From Arthonia radiata (lineage: Eukaryota; Ascomycota; Arthoniomycetes; Arthoniales; Arthoniaceae), in assembly GCA_002989075.1 (NCBI GenBank), contig PSQN01000003.1, positions 248,001-312,000 on the forward strand: DNA of 64,000 nt, in the 5' to 3' direction. The notes beneath the pieces were generated by a model, which was not told the DNA's origin, made no database searches, and was given only the letters and a program-made list of their open reading frames with translations. Position 1 is the stretch's first letter. Every line of letters starts with the position of its first letter. The position numbers and the translations under genes are program-made. Shown one piece after another: positions 45,900 to 59,539 of this stretch.

Positions 45900-48800
45900 C
45901 TAGATATAAATACAAAAGAAGAAATTACCCTACGCACTGTCTAGATTTTAAGAGGTAGAGGAAAGAGTTGACTACAAGACTTCGCTAATAGATATAATAA
46001 TTAGGGACTATTAAGAAGAAATTACTTATAATATTATAGATATTAATCAGTACTACGCTATGCTAGGTATACCTTAGTTATAACAATATAACCTAGAAGT
46101 AGATTAAAGAACTAAAAAACTCCTCTTTACTAGGTATAAGTACTCTAAATAAGAGTCGTTCTACGGAACGGATACCCTACAAGCTAATTTTAGTAGTAAG
46201 GATAAGGAGCGCGATAAGGAACTTATACGGGCTAGCACCACTATACTTCGACATTTAGACATCCTACGAGAGGAGTTTAACGCAGTATCTTATCTATAGC
46301 TAGCTATACGTAAGTATAAATAAGAGACGACTGTACGCCAACGATTCTATACGACAACAAGTACTCAGTTAATTACTAAGATACCTAAGGAATACAATCA
46401 ATTTTGATATCTGTTTGAAGAAGCTAAGCTAAACTTAGCTCTCCCAGAACACAAACCGTAGGATTACACAATACCTTTATAAGAAGGTAAAACGCCAATA
46501 TTTGGTCTAATATACTCTCTATTAGAAGCAGAAAATTAAGCGCTCCGCAATTATCTTAATAAGAATCTTAAGAAAGAATTTATCTAAAAGTTAATATTAC
46601 TAGCCGGATACCCAATACTCTTCGTACTAAAGAAAAATAGCAAACTACGACTTTATATAGATTATAGACAATTAAACGAGATAACTATTAAAAACCGATA
46701 CCCTTTACTACGCATTAACGAAATAATAGACCGATTGTATAACGCGCAATAGTTTACTAAGTTTAACTTACAAGGAGTATACAACCTAATTTATATAAAG
46801 GAGGGTAAAGAATAGAAAACGGCCTTCTACACTAGATACAGACTTTTTAAGTATTACGTTATACTCTTTGAGCTAATAAACGCACTAGCATTATTTTAGA
46901 AACTAATTAATAATATACTTAGCGATTACCTAGATATATTTATAACTGCTTATCTAAACAATATCCTAGTATACAGCCGTATACTAGAAGAATATAAGAA
47001 ACATATTAAAAAGGTATTAGAAAGATTAGTGCGTGCCGATTTACGAATTAATATCGAGAAAACTTAGTTTTATCAACAATCCGTCGAATTTCTTAGATTT
47101 ATAATTACCGAGCACGGTCTCTAAATAGAAGATTCAAAGATTTAATCCGTTCTAACCTAGCCTATACCAAAGAATATAAAACAATTGCAACAGTTTCTTA
47201 GTTTTACTAACTACTACAGGCAATAGATATCTAACTTTGGCCGAATTACAGTACCGCTGTCTTAACAGACAAAACAATCGATAGGATTCTTTTGGACGCA
47301 AAAAGAACAATCAGTATTTAAAGAGCTTAAGGAAGCTTTTAAGATCGGGCCCGTACTAGCAATATTTAACCCTAACCTACCGATTATTATAGAAATAGAC
47401 GCGTTAGACTATATAATTGGAGTATATATAAGTTAAAATAATAAAGAAGGAAAGCTTAGACTAGTAGCTTTCTACTTAAGGAAAATATTATTTATAGAAC
47501 AGAACTACGATATTTACAATAAAGAGCTTTTAGCTATTATAGCAGTATTCGAGATATAGCGAGCTTACCTAGAAGAAGCAAACTATACGATTATAATATA
47601 TATAGACTATAAGAACCTAACTTATTTTACGACAACAAAGAAACTTAACCGTAGATAAGTTAGATAGTTAGAAACTATAGCTCCATACGACTTTATTATT
47701 ACTTACAAAAAGGGTTCTAAGAACGATAGAGCCGACGCTCTAAGCTAACGACTAGATTACCTTAATAACAAGGAACACGTCGAGTATACAATATTCTAAG
47801 AATACAATAATAAGATTAGATACAATCAATTAGCTATAACAACCGAGTTTGTTATTAAACCAGACAGCTAAATCCTAGATATCCTAAATAACCCTAAAAC
47901 CTATCAAGAAAACGAGAAACGACACCTAGGATTAACTAAGAACAACAAGGAATATTACGAATTTTAAGGTAAAATCTACGTCCTAAGGAATCTAATTTAA
48001 AACATTATTAGTAACTTCTACGATAACCTAACTAAAGGACATAAAGGTATCGACAATACTATAGAAAAGATTACAAGAACCTACTACATCCCAAAGATCC
48101 GACACTACGTCGAAAATTATATCCGAGAATACGATATATGCGTAAGAACTAAACACCCGAGGCATTTATTATACAGTAAACTACAACTACTAGAGATACC
48201 CGAGAGACTATAGCATACAGTCTTACTAAACTTTATTACTAAGTTACTAATCTCCAAGGATCTATTTATAGAAGTAGCTTACGACGCTATCCTAGTTATA
48301 TGCGACAAACTAACAAAGTACGCATACTTCGTACCTTACAAGGAAGCTAGCAACTTAGAACAGTTAGTATATACCTTCTTTCAAATTATTTTAGCAAACT
48401 ATAGTTAACTCTAAAGAATTGTTTTAAATAGAGACCGAAAGTTTGTCTTACGGTTTTAGATATCCCTAATACAATAGCTAGGGACAAAACAAAAGATATT
48501 AACATTATTCTATTTACAAACAGACAGACAGATAGAACAAACAAATTAAACACTAGAACAGTATCTCTGGGCATACATTAAATACTAGCAGAACGACTAG
48601 GTATAGTTACTACTAGTAGCGTAAGTAGCGCACAACGATATAAAGAACGATATAACTAAGATAACTCCGTTCTACGCCTTATATGGCTATTACCCTCTTT
48701 AGGGAAGATAACTACAAAATACCATAGAAAACGAATTAGCTACACGAATAGCTACGAACATAAAATACCTGTACCAGTAGTTAAAGTCTAACAGCGAGTT

Positions 48801-49265
48801 TATTAATAAACGAACAAGAAAGTAGTATAATAAGTTAAAAACTACCCTAAACACAAGCATAAAAGAGAGGAGAAGAGCTTACTTACTTATAAGAAACTTA
48901 AAAACTATTAGACTAAGCAAAAAATTTAACTATACTAAAACAGAACCGTTTAAAATCTTATAGCAATTAGGATTCGTAACATTTAAACTCAAACTCCTAA
49001 AAACAATAAGAATATATCCTGTATTCTACGTAGCGCTGTTAAAACTAGCCTACTCCTAAGAAGCGGAACGACCTAACCTAGAAATCCTTTCTAACAATTA
49101 AGAACCTAAGTATAAAGTTAAAAGAATTCGAGCCTATAGACAATACCGAGGCAAACGACAGTATCTTATAAAGTAGAAAGGATATTTCGAATACAAAAAT
49201 TAATAGGAACTAGAATAAAACCTAACTAACTATAAAGACACTATTCAACAATATTAGAACTAGAA
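45900..49265 (+). pseudogene. pol remnant of the nested element (RT, RNase H, integrase, chromodomain)
   Basis: RT is recognisable at about 46600-47160: [28 protein letters not shown], and the catalytic box as AYLNNILVYS, where the first two acidic residues of YLDDILVYS have become Asn. RNase H lies at about 47380-47700 (IIEIDALDYIIGVYIS, YNKELLAIIAVFE). The integrase zinc region is near 48030-48160 (GHKGIDNTIEKITRTYYIPK, then IREYDICVRTK with one Cys lost) and its core follows to about 48720. A chromodomain ends the frame at about 49120-49260 (YRGKRQYLIK, stop, KGYFEY). This order defines a Ty3/gypsy chromovirus. Stops make it non-coding. Confidence 0.82.
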
Positions 49266-49499
49266 TATTAATTAGTCGTAATAGCATCAATACCCTAATC
49301 TATTACCTAGTATGCCTTACCGACACTCAGGTTATTTACAAACAAACTAGCCTACCACGTTAGTAGCCTACTACCTAACTCTAGGAACGAATCGTTATAA
49401 AAATCTACACTTAGGCTACTTAGTATATCTACGATATTACTACTGGATATAGCCGCTAGCCATTCTTCTTTAAATAATATGTTATTCTAATTTATTTTG

Positions 49500-49930
49500 T
49501 TCTACGCCTAGATACGCAACCTTTCGAGCTTCTTCTTTAAATCTACTACTACCGCTTTAATAGCTTTACGCTGTCTTTTCGCCGCACGAACGAATTTCTT
49601 TTCTTCCGCTAGACGCTTATATTGCCCCTAAAGGGCATTTAACACCCGCAAGTACTAAGAACGAATACTCTAAGCTAAAAATAAGTTAAATTAACACGAA
49701 CAATAAACGTAAGATAGAAACTAACCATTCTCTAACAACGGACGAACGTTACACAACTTCTTATCGCAAGTATACACAAAACACAATGCCTTTCTAGACT
49801 TTAGAACACACTTCTTATCTAAATAAGAGCAACAGAAACACAAAGGCATCTTTTAACTATAGACTTTAGTAAGGACGGTATTAATCTTAAGCGCTTTATT
49901 AGCGTTAGGGACTTTCTTAACTTTAGGCAT
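49500..49930 (-). pseudogene. antisense ORF with spaced cysteines in the 3' internal region
   Basis: Between the chromodomain and the 3' LTR the minus strand carries a degraded frame beginning near 49930 (MPKVKKVPNANKALKIN). It continues from 49849 with MPLCFCCSYLDKKCVLKSRK and ALCFVYTCDKKLC, then a basic, probably coiled-coil part (RLAEEKKFVRAAKRQRKAIK). The regular Cys spacing suggests a zinc-binding module. A similar antisense frame is present in the outer element. Function unknown. Confidence 0.5.
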
Positions 49931-50025
49931 AACGACTTATAAAACTAGATCTACTACAGAGAGACAACGAAGTTTTAATGTCTCTAGGGCCGTCGAGGAC
50001 AACTAGCCTTAAAGAGAGGACCTTA

Positions 50026-50475
50026 TATTACGATCTTACTATATTAGGCTAATACAGGGCTAAGCGCAGCCAGCTTTATTAAAGTATTATATAGTAGACC
50101 CGACGACTTCGATATAGCGACGTCGGCAACGTCGCTATATCGCAATAGGATTCCGACCACGCAATAAAGGAAGTATTAAGACCGTCGAATACAGAGGAAC
50201 CTACCTTTATACCTTAGACTATATAGCTAGACTAATGGCCGACCTTAGGATAAACTTTAGTCTATTAACTTAATATTTGAATATAAGTTCTTTAACTATA
50301 TTTAAGTAACGTGCTTTACCTTCTATCTACTTTAGTTAAGCCTTTCTTATCCTCTGTAATCTATCTCACCTCTCCTGTCTTTTAGTCTCTAGTACACAAG
50401 ATACCCACTACCAAGGTCGATAAGCATACAAGGCAAGTAAGCCTTAGTTCGGTCCTCCTAGCGATCGGCGTTATA
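50026..50475 (+). repeat. type A 3' LTR
   Basis: 450 bp, aligned end to end with 43187-43636; differences are mostly C/T and G/A transitions. Followed by the TAAGC duplication at 50476-50480. Confidence 0.9.
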
Positions 50476-50480
50476 TAAGC

Positions 50481-50513
50481 CTTAGTTTGGTTCTCTCAGC
50501 AACCGGCGTTATA
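50481..50513 (+). repeat. type B 5' LTR, second part
   Basis: The last 33 bp of the interrupted 5' LTR (CTTAGTTTGG to GCGTTATA), completing 472 bp together with 42748-43186. Confidence 0.85.
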
Positions 50514-50576
50514 CTTTAATAAACTCGCTACGAAAGTAGAGAAAGCAGATTAATTATATCTACTACTTCGGTACCC

Positions 50577-53500
50577 AATAGCCGCAACACTACGGATAGA
50601 TTAGCTAATAGAATAGCTAGTATAAGTAAGATATTAGACGTTAATATTAAAATAGAAAAAAGTTTCTTAGGTAAACGTTCTAAAGTTACTTTATTCTTAA
50701 CGCGCCTAGCTATATACTTTAAAACTTATAAAAACTAGTTCCTAAACAATACTACTATAGTTCTATTCGCTACCTCTTATATAAATAGAGATGCCTATAA
50801 GTAGGTCGAGTACTACCTCGACGATTTCTTATTTACCTTGATAAAGAATAGGCGCGAGGATACCGACGAGTTCTTTGCTAGCTTTATCTTCTTTTAGAGA
50901 AAGCTTCGTAAAATCTTTAGATAGACCGAAGCTAAACGTATCGCTACTAGGAAGCTTAGAAACCTTAAGTAGATAGAACTAGCTAGCAGGTACGCCGCTA
51001 AATTTATATAGTATGCTAATTAAATAGAATAGAACAAGAAACCTCTAATCAAGACCTTTTACGAAGGACTTAAGAATTATATTAAGGAAATAATCTATAT
51101 TTGTAAAGAGAAGTTTAATAATCTCGATAACTTTATACAATAAGTAAAGAAGATCGACGATAGTAACTTTAAAAGATAAATAAAAAAGAAGGGTAACCCT
51201 ACTAACAGGTTCTATAGAATAAAGAATCGAGCAAACTTACGACAAGACCGAGGCGATCTAATAGAGTTAAATTTTACTAGACCTCGAGGGAAACTAAACA
51301 ACTAGGAACAAGAATACAGAATAAAGAACAAGCTATACTTATATTACAGAAAACCAGGGCATTAAGTTAAGAAATGCCGTTTTAAGAAATAATAGTTTAA
51401 TAGTACTAAACAAAGCGGAGAAAATAATCGACTTAAGAAACCCCGCTTTCCGCAACAATAATTTAATATAACTGTTTAGACACAGGAACGTTACAGTCGC
51501 AATAAGGCAATAAAATTACAGGTATTCTTCTCCGACCGCTAATACATAAACTTAACTAGGGACCGTCTCCTTTAAGAGTTTAGACTTCTACCTAAGATTA
51601 ACTAGAACTAGTATAAATATGTTACCAGACTTACTAAGAAGCAGAAGGACACCTACTAGAGCGCCTTCTATAACTAGAACAATACTTATTAAACTACCTC
51701 TAGAGAGAAGTACAACGAACTAAATTTATTTAACTTATATAAAAACTGGGATACAAACAACGAGTTATAGGAAGAAATAAAGGAACGACAAATAAAATAG
51801 GAAGAATAAAACCTATAGAATTAAAACAACATTAACTATATTATTCTAAGGCATTAGATATAGAGTATCGTTATACTATACAAAACATTATTCTAGACCG
51901 CGTACTACAATAACAATTGTACGATTTATAAATCCGATAAACTAAAGTTAAGATAATAGCCAAAGAAACCGATATCTCTAAAACAAGGTTCGATACGAGA
52001 ACTAGGCTTTACTCGAGGACGACCTAGGTCACCTTACTTAGAAACTTAAGGGGAATTTAAGAAAGTACAGACCGTAGAAGCTAAGCAAGATAGTAGCTAC
52101 GATACGTTATAGGCAAGACAACGACTTAAAGACAAAAATATAGATTCTAACGGTACAGAATCCTCGCTTGAGAACGACACTAACTAGGAAGAGCAAACTC
52201 TAACCTATTAGAAAGGAATAATATAGAGACTCTGCTAGTTAGCCTTCTATAAAGAAAAGTTAAGCGCTAATAGAGATATTAACGATATTCTGAGATATAT
52301 TTACTTACACCTACGACGACTAGTAAACTACCTTATTAGGGGTCTAAAATTATATAGTTAGTACTAGTATCTTTAACTAACAATATACAACCTATAGATA
52401 TAACGAATCCTAATTAGTAATAGTTATATAATTAAAGCAGGGATCGTAAACAACAAACTAGACGTTATAATAAAAGTAGTACTAGAATATCCTATACAGG
52501 CATTCTTACAGCAAATTAATCGATAATAGGTTCTAGTACCTAAAATACTCTAGAACGTATACGATTAATAGAAAAAAGACTAGGCCGACTACTTTAAGGG
52601 CAGTAGTACCGGCCTGTTTAACGGTTAAACCCTCTAAGAGTTTAGCTCTACGTAAGCTTAGCTATTTACAGAATATATCTATATACTCGGGTAACAATAA
52701 ACTATATAAATATTAAAATTATAATTAATTTAAGCGCAACAGGTAACTTTATCTTAATACGCTGCGTTAAGGAGTATTAGATATAAAAACGAAAGAAGAA
52801 ATTACTCTATATACTGTCTAAATTTTAAGGGGCAGAAGAAAGAGTCGACTACAAGACTTTATTAATAGATATAATAATTAAAGACTATTAGAAAGAAATT
52901 ACTTATAATATCGTAAATATTAACTAGTACTATGCTATACTAGGTATACCTTAGTTACAACAATATAACTTAGAAGTAGATTAGAGAACTAAGAAACTTC
53001 TCTTTACTAGGTACAAGCACTCTAGACAGGAGTCGTTCTACGGAACAAATACCCTACAAGCTATTTTTAGTAGTAAAAATAAGGAGCGCGATAAAGAACT
53101 TACGCGGGTTAGTACTATTATACTCCGACACTTAGATATCCTACAAGAGAAGTCTAACGCAGTATCTTGTCTGTAGCTAGTTACACGTAAGTATAAACAA
53201 GAGACAACTATATATCAATAATTCTATACGACAACGAGTACTTAGTTAATTACTAAGATACTTAAGGAATACAATTAATTCTGACACCTATTTAAAGAAG
53301 CTGAGCTAGACTTAGCTCTTCTAGAACACAAACCGTAGAATTACACAATATCTTTACAAAAAGGAAAAACGCCGATATTCGGTCTAATATACTCTCTATT
53401 AGAAGTAGAAAATTAAGCACTCTACGACTATCTTAATAAGAATCTTAAGAAAGGATTTATTCGAAAGTTAATATTACTAGCCGAATACCTAATACTCTTT

Positions 53501-56140
53501 GTACTAAAGAAGAATAGTAAACTACGACTTTACGTAGATTATAGATAACTAAACGGAGTAACTATTAAAAATTAGTACCCTTTACCGCGTATTAACGAGA
53601 TAATAGACCGATTGTATAGCGCGCAATAGTTTACTAAGTTTAATCTACAAGGAGCTTACAACTTAATTTGTATAAAGAAGGGCGAAGAATAGAAAACGGC
53701 CTTCTATACTAGATACGGACTTTTTGAGTATTACGTTATACCCTTTAGGCTAATAAACGCTCTAGTATTATTTTAGAAACTAATTAACAATATACTTAGC
53801 GATTACCTAGATATATTTATAACTGCTTATCTAAACGATATCCTAGTATACAGCCGTATACTAGAAGAACATAAAAAATATATTAAGAAGATATTAAAAA
53901 TATTAGCGCGTATCGATTTATAAATTAATATTAAGAAAACTTAGTTTTACTAACAATCCGTCGAATTTCTTAGATTTATGATTACTAAGTACAATCTTTA
54001 AATAAAAGATTTAAAGATCTAATCTATTCTAACCTAGCCTACACTAAAGAATATAAAATAACTACAATAGTTTCTTAGTTTTGTTAACTACTATAGACAA
54101 TAGATATTTAACTTTAGCCGAATTATAGCACCGCTGTCTTAACAGACAAAACAATCGATAGGATTCTTTTAGACGTAAAAAGAGCAATTAGTATTTAAAG
54201 AACTTAAAGAAGCTTTTAGGATTAGGCTCGTATTAGCAATATTTGACCCTAACCTACCGATTATTATAGAAATAGACGCATTAGACTATATAATTGGAGC
54301 ATATATAAGTTAAAATAATAAGGAAAGAAAGCTTAGACTAGTAGCTTTCTACTCAAGAAAGATATTATCTACAGAACAGAACTATAATATTTACAATAAA
54401 GAGCTTTTAGCTATTATAGCAGTATTTAAAATATAGCGAGCTTACTTAAAAGGAGCAAACTATACAATTATAGTATATATAGACTATAAGAACCTAACTT
54501 ACTTTACAACAACAAAGAAACTTAACCGTAAACAAGTTAGATAGTTAGAAACTATAGCTTTATACAACTTTATTATTACCTACAAAAAGAGTTCTAAGAA
54601 CGATAAAGCCGACGCTCTAAGTTAACGTTTAAATTACCTTAATAATAAGAAACACGTCGAACACGTAATATTCTAAGAACACAATAATAAGATTAGATAC
54701 AATTAATTAGCTATAACGACCAAGTTCGTTATCGAGCCAGATAGGTAAATTCTAAACATCCTAAACGACCCTAAAACCTACTAAGCAAACGAAGAACGAT
54801 ACCTAGGACTAACTAAGAATAATAAGAGCTATTACGAATTTTAAGGTAAAATCTACGTCCCGAGAAATCTAATCTAAAACATTATTAGTAACTTCTACAA
54901 TAACCTAACTAAAGGATATAAAGGAATCGATAATATTATAGAAAAGATTATAAGAACCTACTATATCCCGAGAATTCGACACTACGTCGAGAATTATATC
55001 CGAGAATACGATATATACGTAAGAACTAAGTACCCGAAGTATTTACTATACAGTAAACTACAACTACTAGAGATACCCGAGAGACTATAGTATACAGTCT
55101 TACTAAACTTTATTACTAAATTACTAATCTCCAAGGATTTACTTATAGAAGTAGCTTATAACGCTATTTTAGTTATATACAACAAACTAACAAAGTACGC
55201 GTACTTCGTACCTTACAAGAAAGCTAGCAACTTAGAATAGTTAGTATATACCTTCCTTCAAATTATCTTAGTAAACTATAGCTAACCGCAAAGAATTGTT
55301 TTAAACAGAGATTAAAAATTCGTCTTACAATTTTAAATATCCTTAATACAACAGCTAGGGACGAAATAAAAAATATTAACGTTATTCTATTTACAAACAG
55401 ACGGATAGACAGAATAAACAAATTAAACACTAGAATAGTATCTCTGGGTATATATTAACTACTAGTAGAACGACTAGGTATAATTACTATTAATAGCGTA
55501 AGTAGCGTACAACGATACAAAGAACGATATAACTAAGATAACTCCGTTCTACGCCTTATATAGCTATTACCCTCTTTAAAGAAGATAACTACAAAATACT
55601 ACAGAGAACGAATTAGCTACACAAATAGCTACAAACATAAAATACCTATACAGGTAGTTAAAGTTTAACAGCGAGTTTATTATAGAACGAACGAAAAAAT
55701 AGTATAATAAGTTAAGAACAACCCTAAATATAGGCATAAAAGAGGGGGAAAGAGCTTACTTGCTTATAAGAAACTTAAAAACTATTAGACTAAGTAAAAA
55801 ACTTAACTATACTAAGACAGAACCGTTTAAAATCTTATAGCAATTAGAATCTATAATATTCAAACTTAAACTCTTAAAGACAATAAGAATATATTCTATA
55901 TTCTATGTAGCGCTATTAAAACTAGCCTACTTCTAAGAAGTAGAACGACCTAACCTAGAAATCCTTTTTAATAACTAAGAACCCGAGTATAAGGTTAAAA
56001 CGATTCGAGCCTATAGACAATACCGAGGCAAACGACAGTACCTTATAAAGTAGAAAGAATATTCCGAACATAAAAATTAATAGAAATTAGAATAAAACCT
56101 AACTAACTATAAAGACACTATTTAACGATATTAAGACTAG
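50577..56140 (+). pseudogene. gag-pol remnant of the outer element
   Basis: Collinear with gag-pol of the nested element and closely similar, with its own set of stops. The zinc knuckle lies at about 51335-51395. The RT catalytic box (about 53824-53855) reads AYLNDILVYS, one residue less mutated than the nested copy. The chromodomain region is near 55990-56120. Confidence 0.8.
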
Positions 56141-56329
56141 AATATTAATTAGTCGTAGCAGCACTAACACTCTAATCTACTATCTAGTGTATCTCGCTGG
56201 TACCTAAATTACTCTTAAACGAACCAGCTTACTACGTTATAGGACTACTACTTAACACTGGGTAGGGGTTACTCTAAAAGTTAATAGATAACCCGCTTAA
56301 ATATTTAAATGTATTATTATTAGCTATTA

Positions 56330-56726
56330 ACGCAGTAAACTTCTCTTACTTTAATAACTTATTTTAAGCTAACTTCGCTACTACCCGCGTACAAGTCTTC
56401 TTAACCTTCTCTTTTAACTTTCGAACCTTAGATCGGTTACGCTATATAGCCGCAACCAACGCTGCTACCTAAGCCTTTAACGCACGTAATTAGCTCTTTG
56501 CGCGCTAAAGGGTAGCTAACTAAGAGGAATATTAAGAATAAATTGAACGCGCTGCAATTAAGTTAGTTCTAGTTACTACAAAAGGACACTAATAAGGTAT
56601 ACTATCTACTATTAATACTCATAAATTATAACTCTTTCTATCCTAAGTATATACCAAACACGTCGCCTTCTTAAACTAAATTATATATCTTTCCTTAATC
56701 GATATATATCTAGAACAAGGAGGTAT
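56330..56726 (-). pseudogene. antisense cysteine-rich ORF remnant, outer element
   Basis: At the same place as in the nested element, the minus strand reads PPCSRYISIKERYII and ATCLVYT before further stops. The positions of Cys match those of the other copy, with some Cys changed to Tyr as expected from G-to-A changes. This region is more diverged between the elements than gag-pol is. Confidence 0.42.
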
Positions 56727-56913
56727 TTTAATACTATAAACTTTAATTAATAGGTATTAGCTATACTTTTTATTAGGACTCACAGTAACGGACTTTATAC
56801 GAGGTATAGCGACTTACAGATTAGTTACGAAAGAGAGGGACGAAACGTAACTTATAGGTATTTAAAAGACTAAGGGTTAATTAAGGACAATTTAACTAGA
56901 AGAGGGGGGATTG

Positions 56914-57385
56914 TATTACGAATACCAGCTCTAAACGGCTTAGCGCACACCTAAGTATTAACTACCGCCAGTTATCTTAGCCCTACCAGTACTATTCCCG
57001 ACTAAGCCTATAAACCTGTTGTAGGCATTATCGGACAAAATAACTATAAAGGCTTATATTCTCTATAAACCCGATATAGATATTATTAAGTTAGCGAACA
57101 CAAAGGAACTTCCCCTGTGTACCTTAGACTATATAGCTAGACTAATAACTAACCTTTAAATAGACTTTAGTCTGTTAACTTAATATCTAAATATAAGTTT
57201 CTTAACTATATTTAGGTAACGTACTTTACCTTCTATTTACTTTAGTTAAGCCTCTCTTACCTTTAGTAATCTGTCTCGCCTCTCCTACCTTTTAGTCTCT
57301 AGCATACGAGACACCTACTATTAAGGTCAATAAGTATACAAGGTAAGTAAGCCTTAGTTCGGTTCTCCCAGCGACCGGCGTTACA
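56914..57385 (+). repeat. type B 3' LTR, complete
   Basis: 472 bp, starting TATTACGAATACC and ending GCGACCGGCGTTACA, the least damaged LTR end in the window. Followed by ATAGA. Confidence 0.9.
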
Positions 57386-59012
57386 ATAGAACTATTAAGA
57401 AACTATTTCTTAATCTACTTAACGAGCGGCTTATAAAGTAGCTATTACTATACCGGTCTAATATATATTCTCCTACGTATAGAGACTAAGATATCTTTCT
57501 TATAGCTATTAGATCTTTGCTAATAGTATAGAATAGCTTAGAGACTAATTTAATAGTCTTAAACAAGTCTCTAGACTATATTTAACTAGATCTTTAGCGC
57601 CTTAGCAATAAAATTGCGTAGTTTAATAGACTCTTAATACGTCTTAAGCTAGCTTATATTAAGAACGAAGCTATACTTAAGAACCTTACTTAATAGACAG
57701 ACAAAGATGCTACGGAGGACTATAAGTTCTTTCAGCGTACCGAGCAAAGCTTTTAGAACGTTGAGTCTACTTTAAATCTGCTGCAATATAGCTTGTAGTA
57801 TAAGTTTCAATAGAAGTTAAACAGTACTTTTAAACAAGACATTAAAGATAAAGATAAGTAGGTATACAGCAATATATACATTAATTATATTGTTAAGGTA
57901 AAAGTAGCTCTATATAGGCGTTAAGTACTTATTAACTGTCTATTAACTATATATTAAGTAGTACGATTATTAAAATCGTTATTGTTCTACCTAACCTAAG
58001 GATAAAGATAGTTGCTATTATTAAGCTGCTACTTAAAGAAGTTAATTCTACGCCGAGCCTACTAAATCTATACCTAAACATCGTTATTAGACTACGTTAA
58101 CTTACCTTCTTTGCTAGAGTTAATGTTGCTAGCGATAGTTAGGTTAACTAAAATATAGATATTAACTAGACTTAACTACAGTCTGTATTAGAACTATAGA
58201 TAGGTACCTTACTAGCGCTAAATAAACGGAATTAGAGGAGAAATAACTATAATAGGGCCAGCAGATAGTTAAGCGAAAGCTGTTTTAATATATATTAGTA
58301 TTAAGTTAAAGTAAGGTTAAATTAATAATATACCTTAAGAACTAGAAGCAACAGAAGTAATAGAAGCAACTAGGATAGTAGGAACAGCAGAACTAGGACT
58401 ACTAGGAGTAGGGCTAGTACTAGTATTAAGACTATACTAGGTAAAATAGCTAGAAGCAGTATAAGGACCGTAGTAGCGCCGGTAGATAAGAGCAATTCTT
58501 TCTGTTGCAAACTTGCTTAGGTTCTATTAACAGCGAATATATATACAGATAATAGATTCGTTAGCAGCTTAAATTATAAAAAACTTAAATATATAGTTAT
58601 TTAAGTTAAAACGGATAGAAGAAGCTATATTAGCGTTAATTTAGAGTCGAACGTCGTTGTTAACAGTAAAAAGGGTAAGGACGCGCTATTAAATAGCCTA
58701 AGCAATGCGACTAGAAATACTAGAATGCGGGTCGTTGTTGTTTTAAATATAAACGTAGATTCTATAAATATAAGCTATAGTCTATAGAACGTCTACGTTA
58801 ACTATATAGTGTTAGCTTAATATTAAGTTTCTAAGTTTTAACGTATAGTAAACTTACAAAAAGTATCCTAAGTAGTACGATCGGCGAACAGCTATACTTG
58901 TACAGCTATATTAACGTTAATATTAATGTTAAAGAAGGTTTATAGAAATTAAAAGAGAAGTTTAAAGGTTAAAGAAAGATTAAGATAGTAAAGAAGAATA
59001 TTAAAAGAAAGA
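57386..59012 (+). pseudogene. RIP-degraded repeat gene, continuation after the insertion
   Basis: Sequence after the right ATAGA continues the interrupted host repeat (57386-57390 is the duplicated pentamer). It contains a stretch at about 58330-58470 that would have encoded a Gln-rich segment (CAG/CAA, now partly TAG/TAA). No domain could be named with confidence. It ends where a type C LTR starts at 59013. Confidence 0.4.
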
Positions 59013-59485
59013 TGTTACGAACGCTAAGCCTAGAATAGCTAAGCAAACCTTCGAGCATCAATATCTACTACTCGCTAAAACGCTAACAGGCACTAGCGCA
59101 CCTTTAGCCGATAAAAGCTCTTTTACCGACAGCGGCCAAAGCGAATACGTTGAGCTAGAAAGCTACGATTATCTATAAGGATATTAGCGGCTATAGTAGC
59201 TCTAGAAGACCTCTCTTATACTTTAAACTATATAGCTAGACTAATAGCCGACCTTAGAATAGACTTTAGTCTATTAACTTAATATTTAAATATAAGTTTC
59301 TTAACTATATTTAAGTAACGTACTTTATCTTCTATCTACTTTAGTTAAGCTTCTCTTACTCTTTAGTAATCTATTTCGCCTCTCCTACTTTTTAGTCTCT
59401 AGTATACAAGACACCTACTACTAAGGTCGACAAGTATATAAGGTAAGTAAGCCTTAGTTCGGTTCTCTTAGCGACTAGCGTTATA
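59013..59485 (+). repeat. type C 5' LTR
   Basis: Its 5' half is unlike the type A and B LTRs; from about 59220 (ACTTTAAACTATATAGCTAG) it matches them to the end. Confidence 0.8.
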
Positions 59486-59539
59486 CTTTAACAGACTTGC
59501 TACAAAAGTAGAGAAAGCAGATTAATTATATTTACTACT

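Larger units (their letters stand above)
43187..50475 (+). mobile_element. Ty3/gypsy chromovirus, nested element (type A LTRs), RIP-degraded
   Basis: A complete 7289-bp element inserted in the 5' LTR of the outer element. Its LTRs are 43187-43636 and 50026-50475, each exactly 450 bp. It is flanked by TAAGC at 43182-43186 and 50476-50480. The order of domains is gag with a zinc knuckle, RT, RNase H, integrase and chromodomain on the plus strand, as in chromoviruses. A purine tract (AAAGAGAGGA) precedes the 3' LTR. Trp and Gln codons are replaced by stops throughout, so it is not autonomous. No primer-binding site was recognised after the 5' LTR. Confidence 0.92.
42748..57385 (+). mobile_element. 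Ty3/gypsy chromovirus, outer element (type B LTRs), RIP-degraded
   Basis: Bounded by ATAGA duplications. The 3' LTR is 472 bp (56914-57385), and the 5' LTR is also 472 bp once the inserted element is removed (42748-43186 plus 50481-50513). The LTR begins TGTTACGGG (here TATTACGGG) and ends GTTACA. The internal region (50514-56913) holds gag, pol and an antisense ORF remnant. A purine-rich tract (AGAAGAGGGGGGA) precedes the 3' LTR. Subtracting the 7294-bp insertion (element plus duplicated pentamer) leaves about 7.3 kb. Confidence 0.88.
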
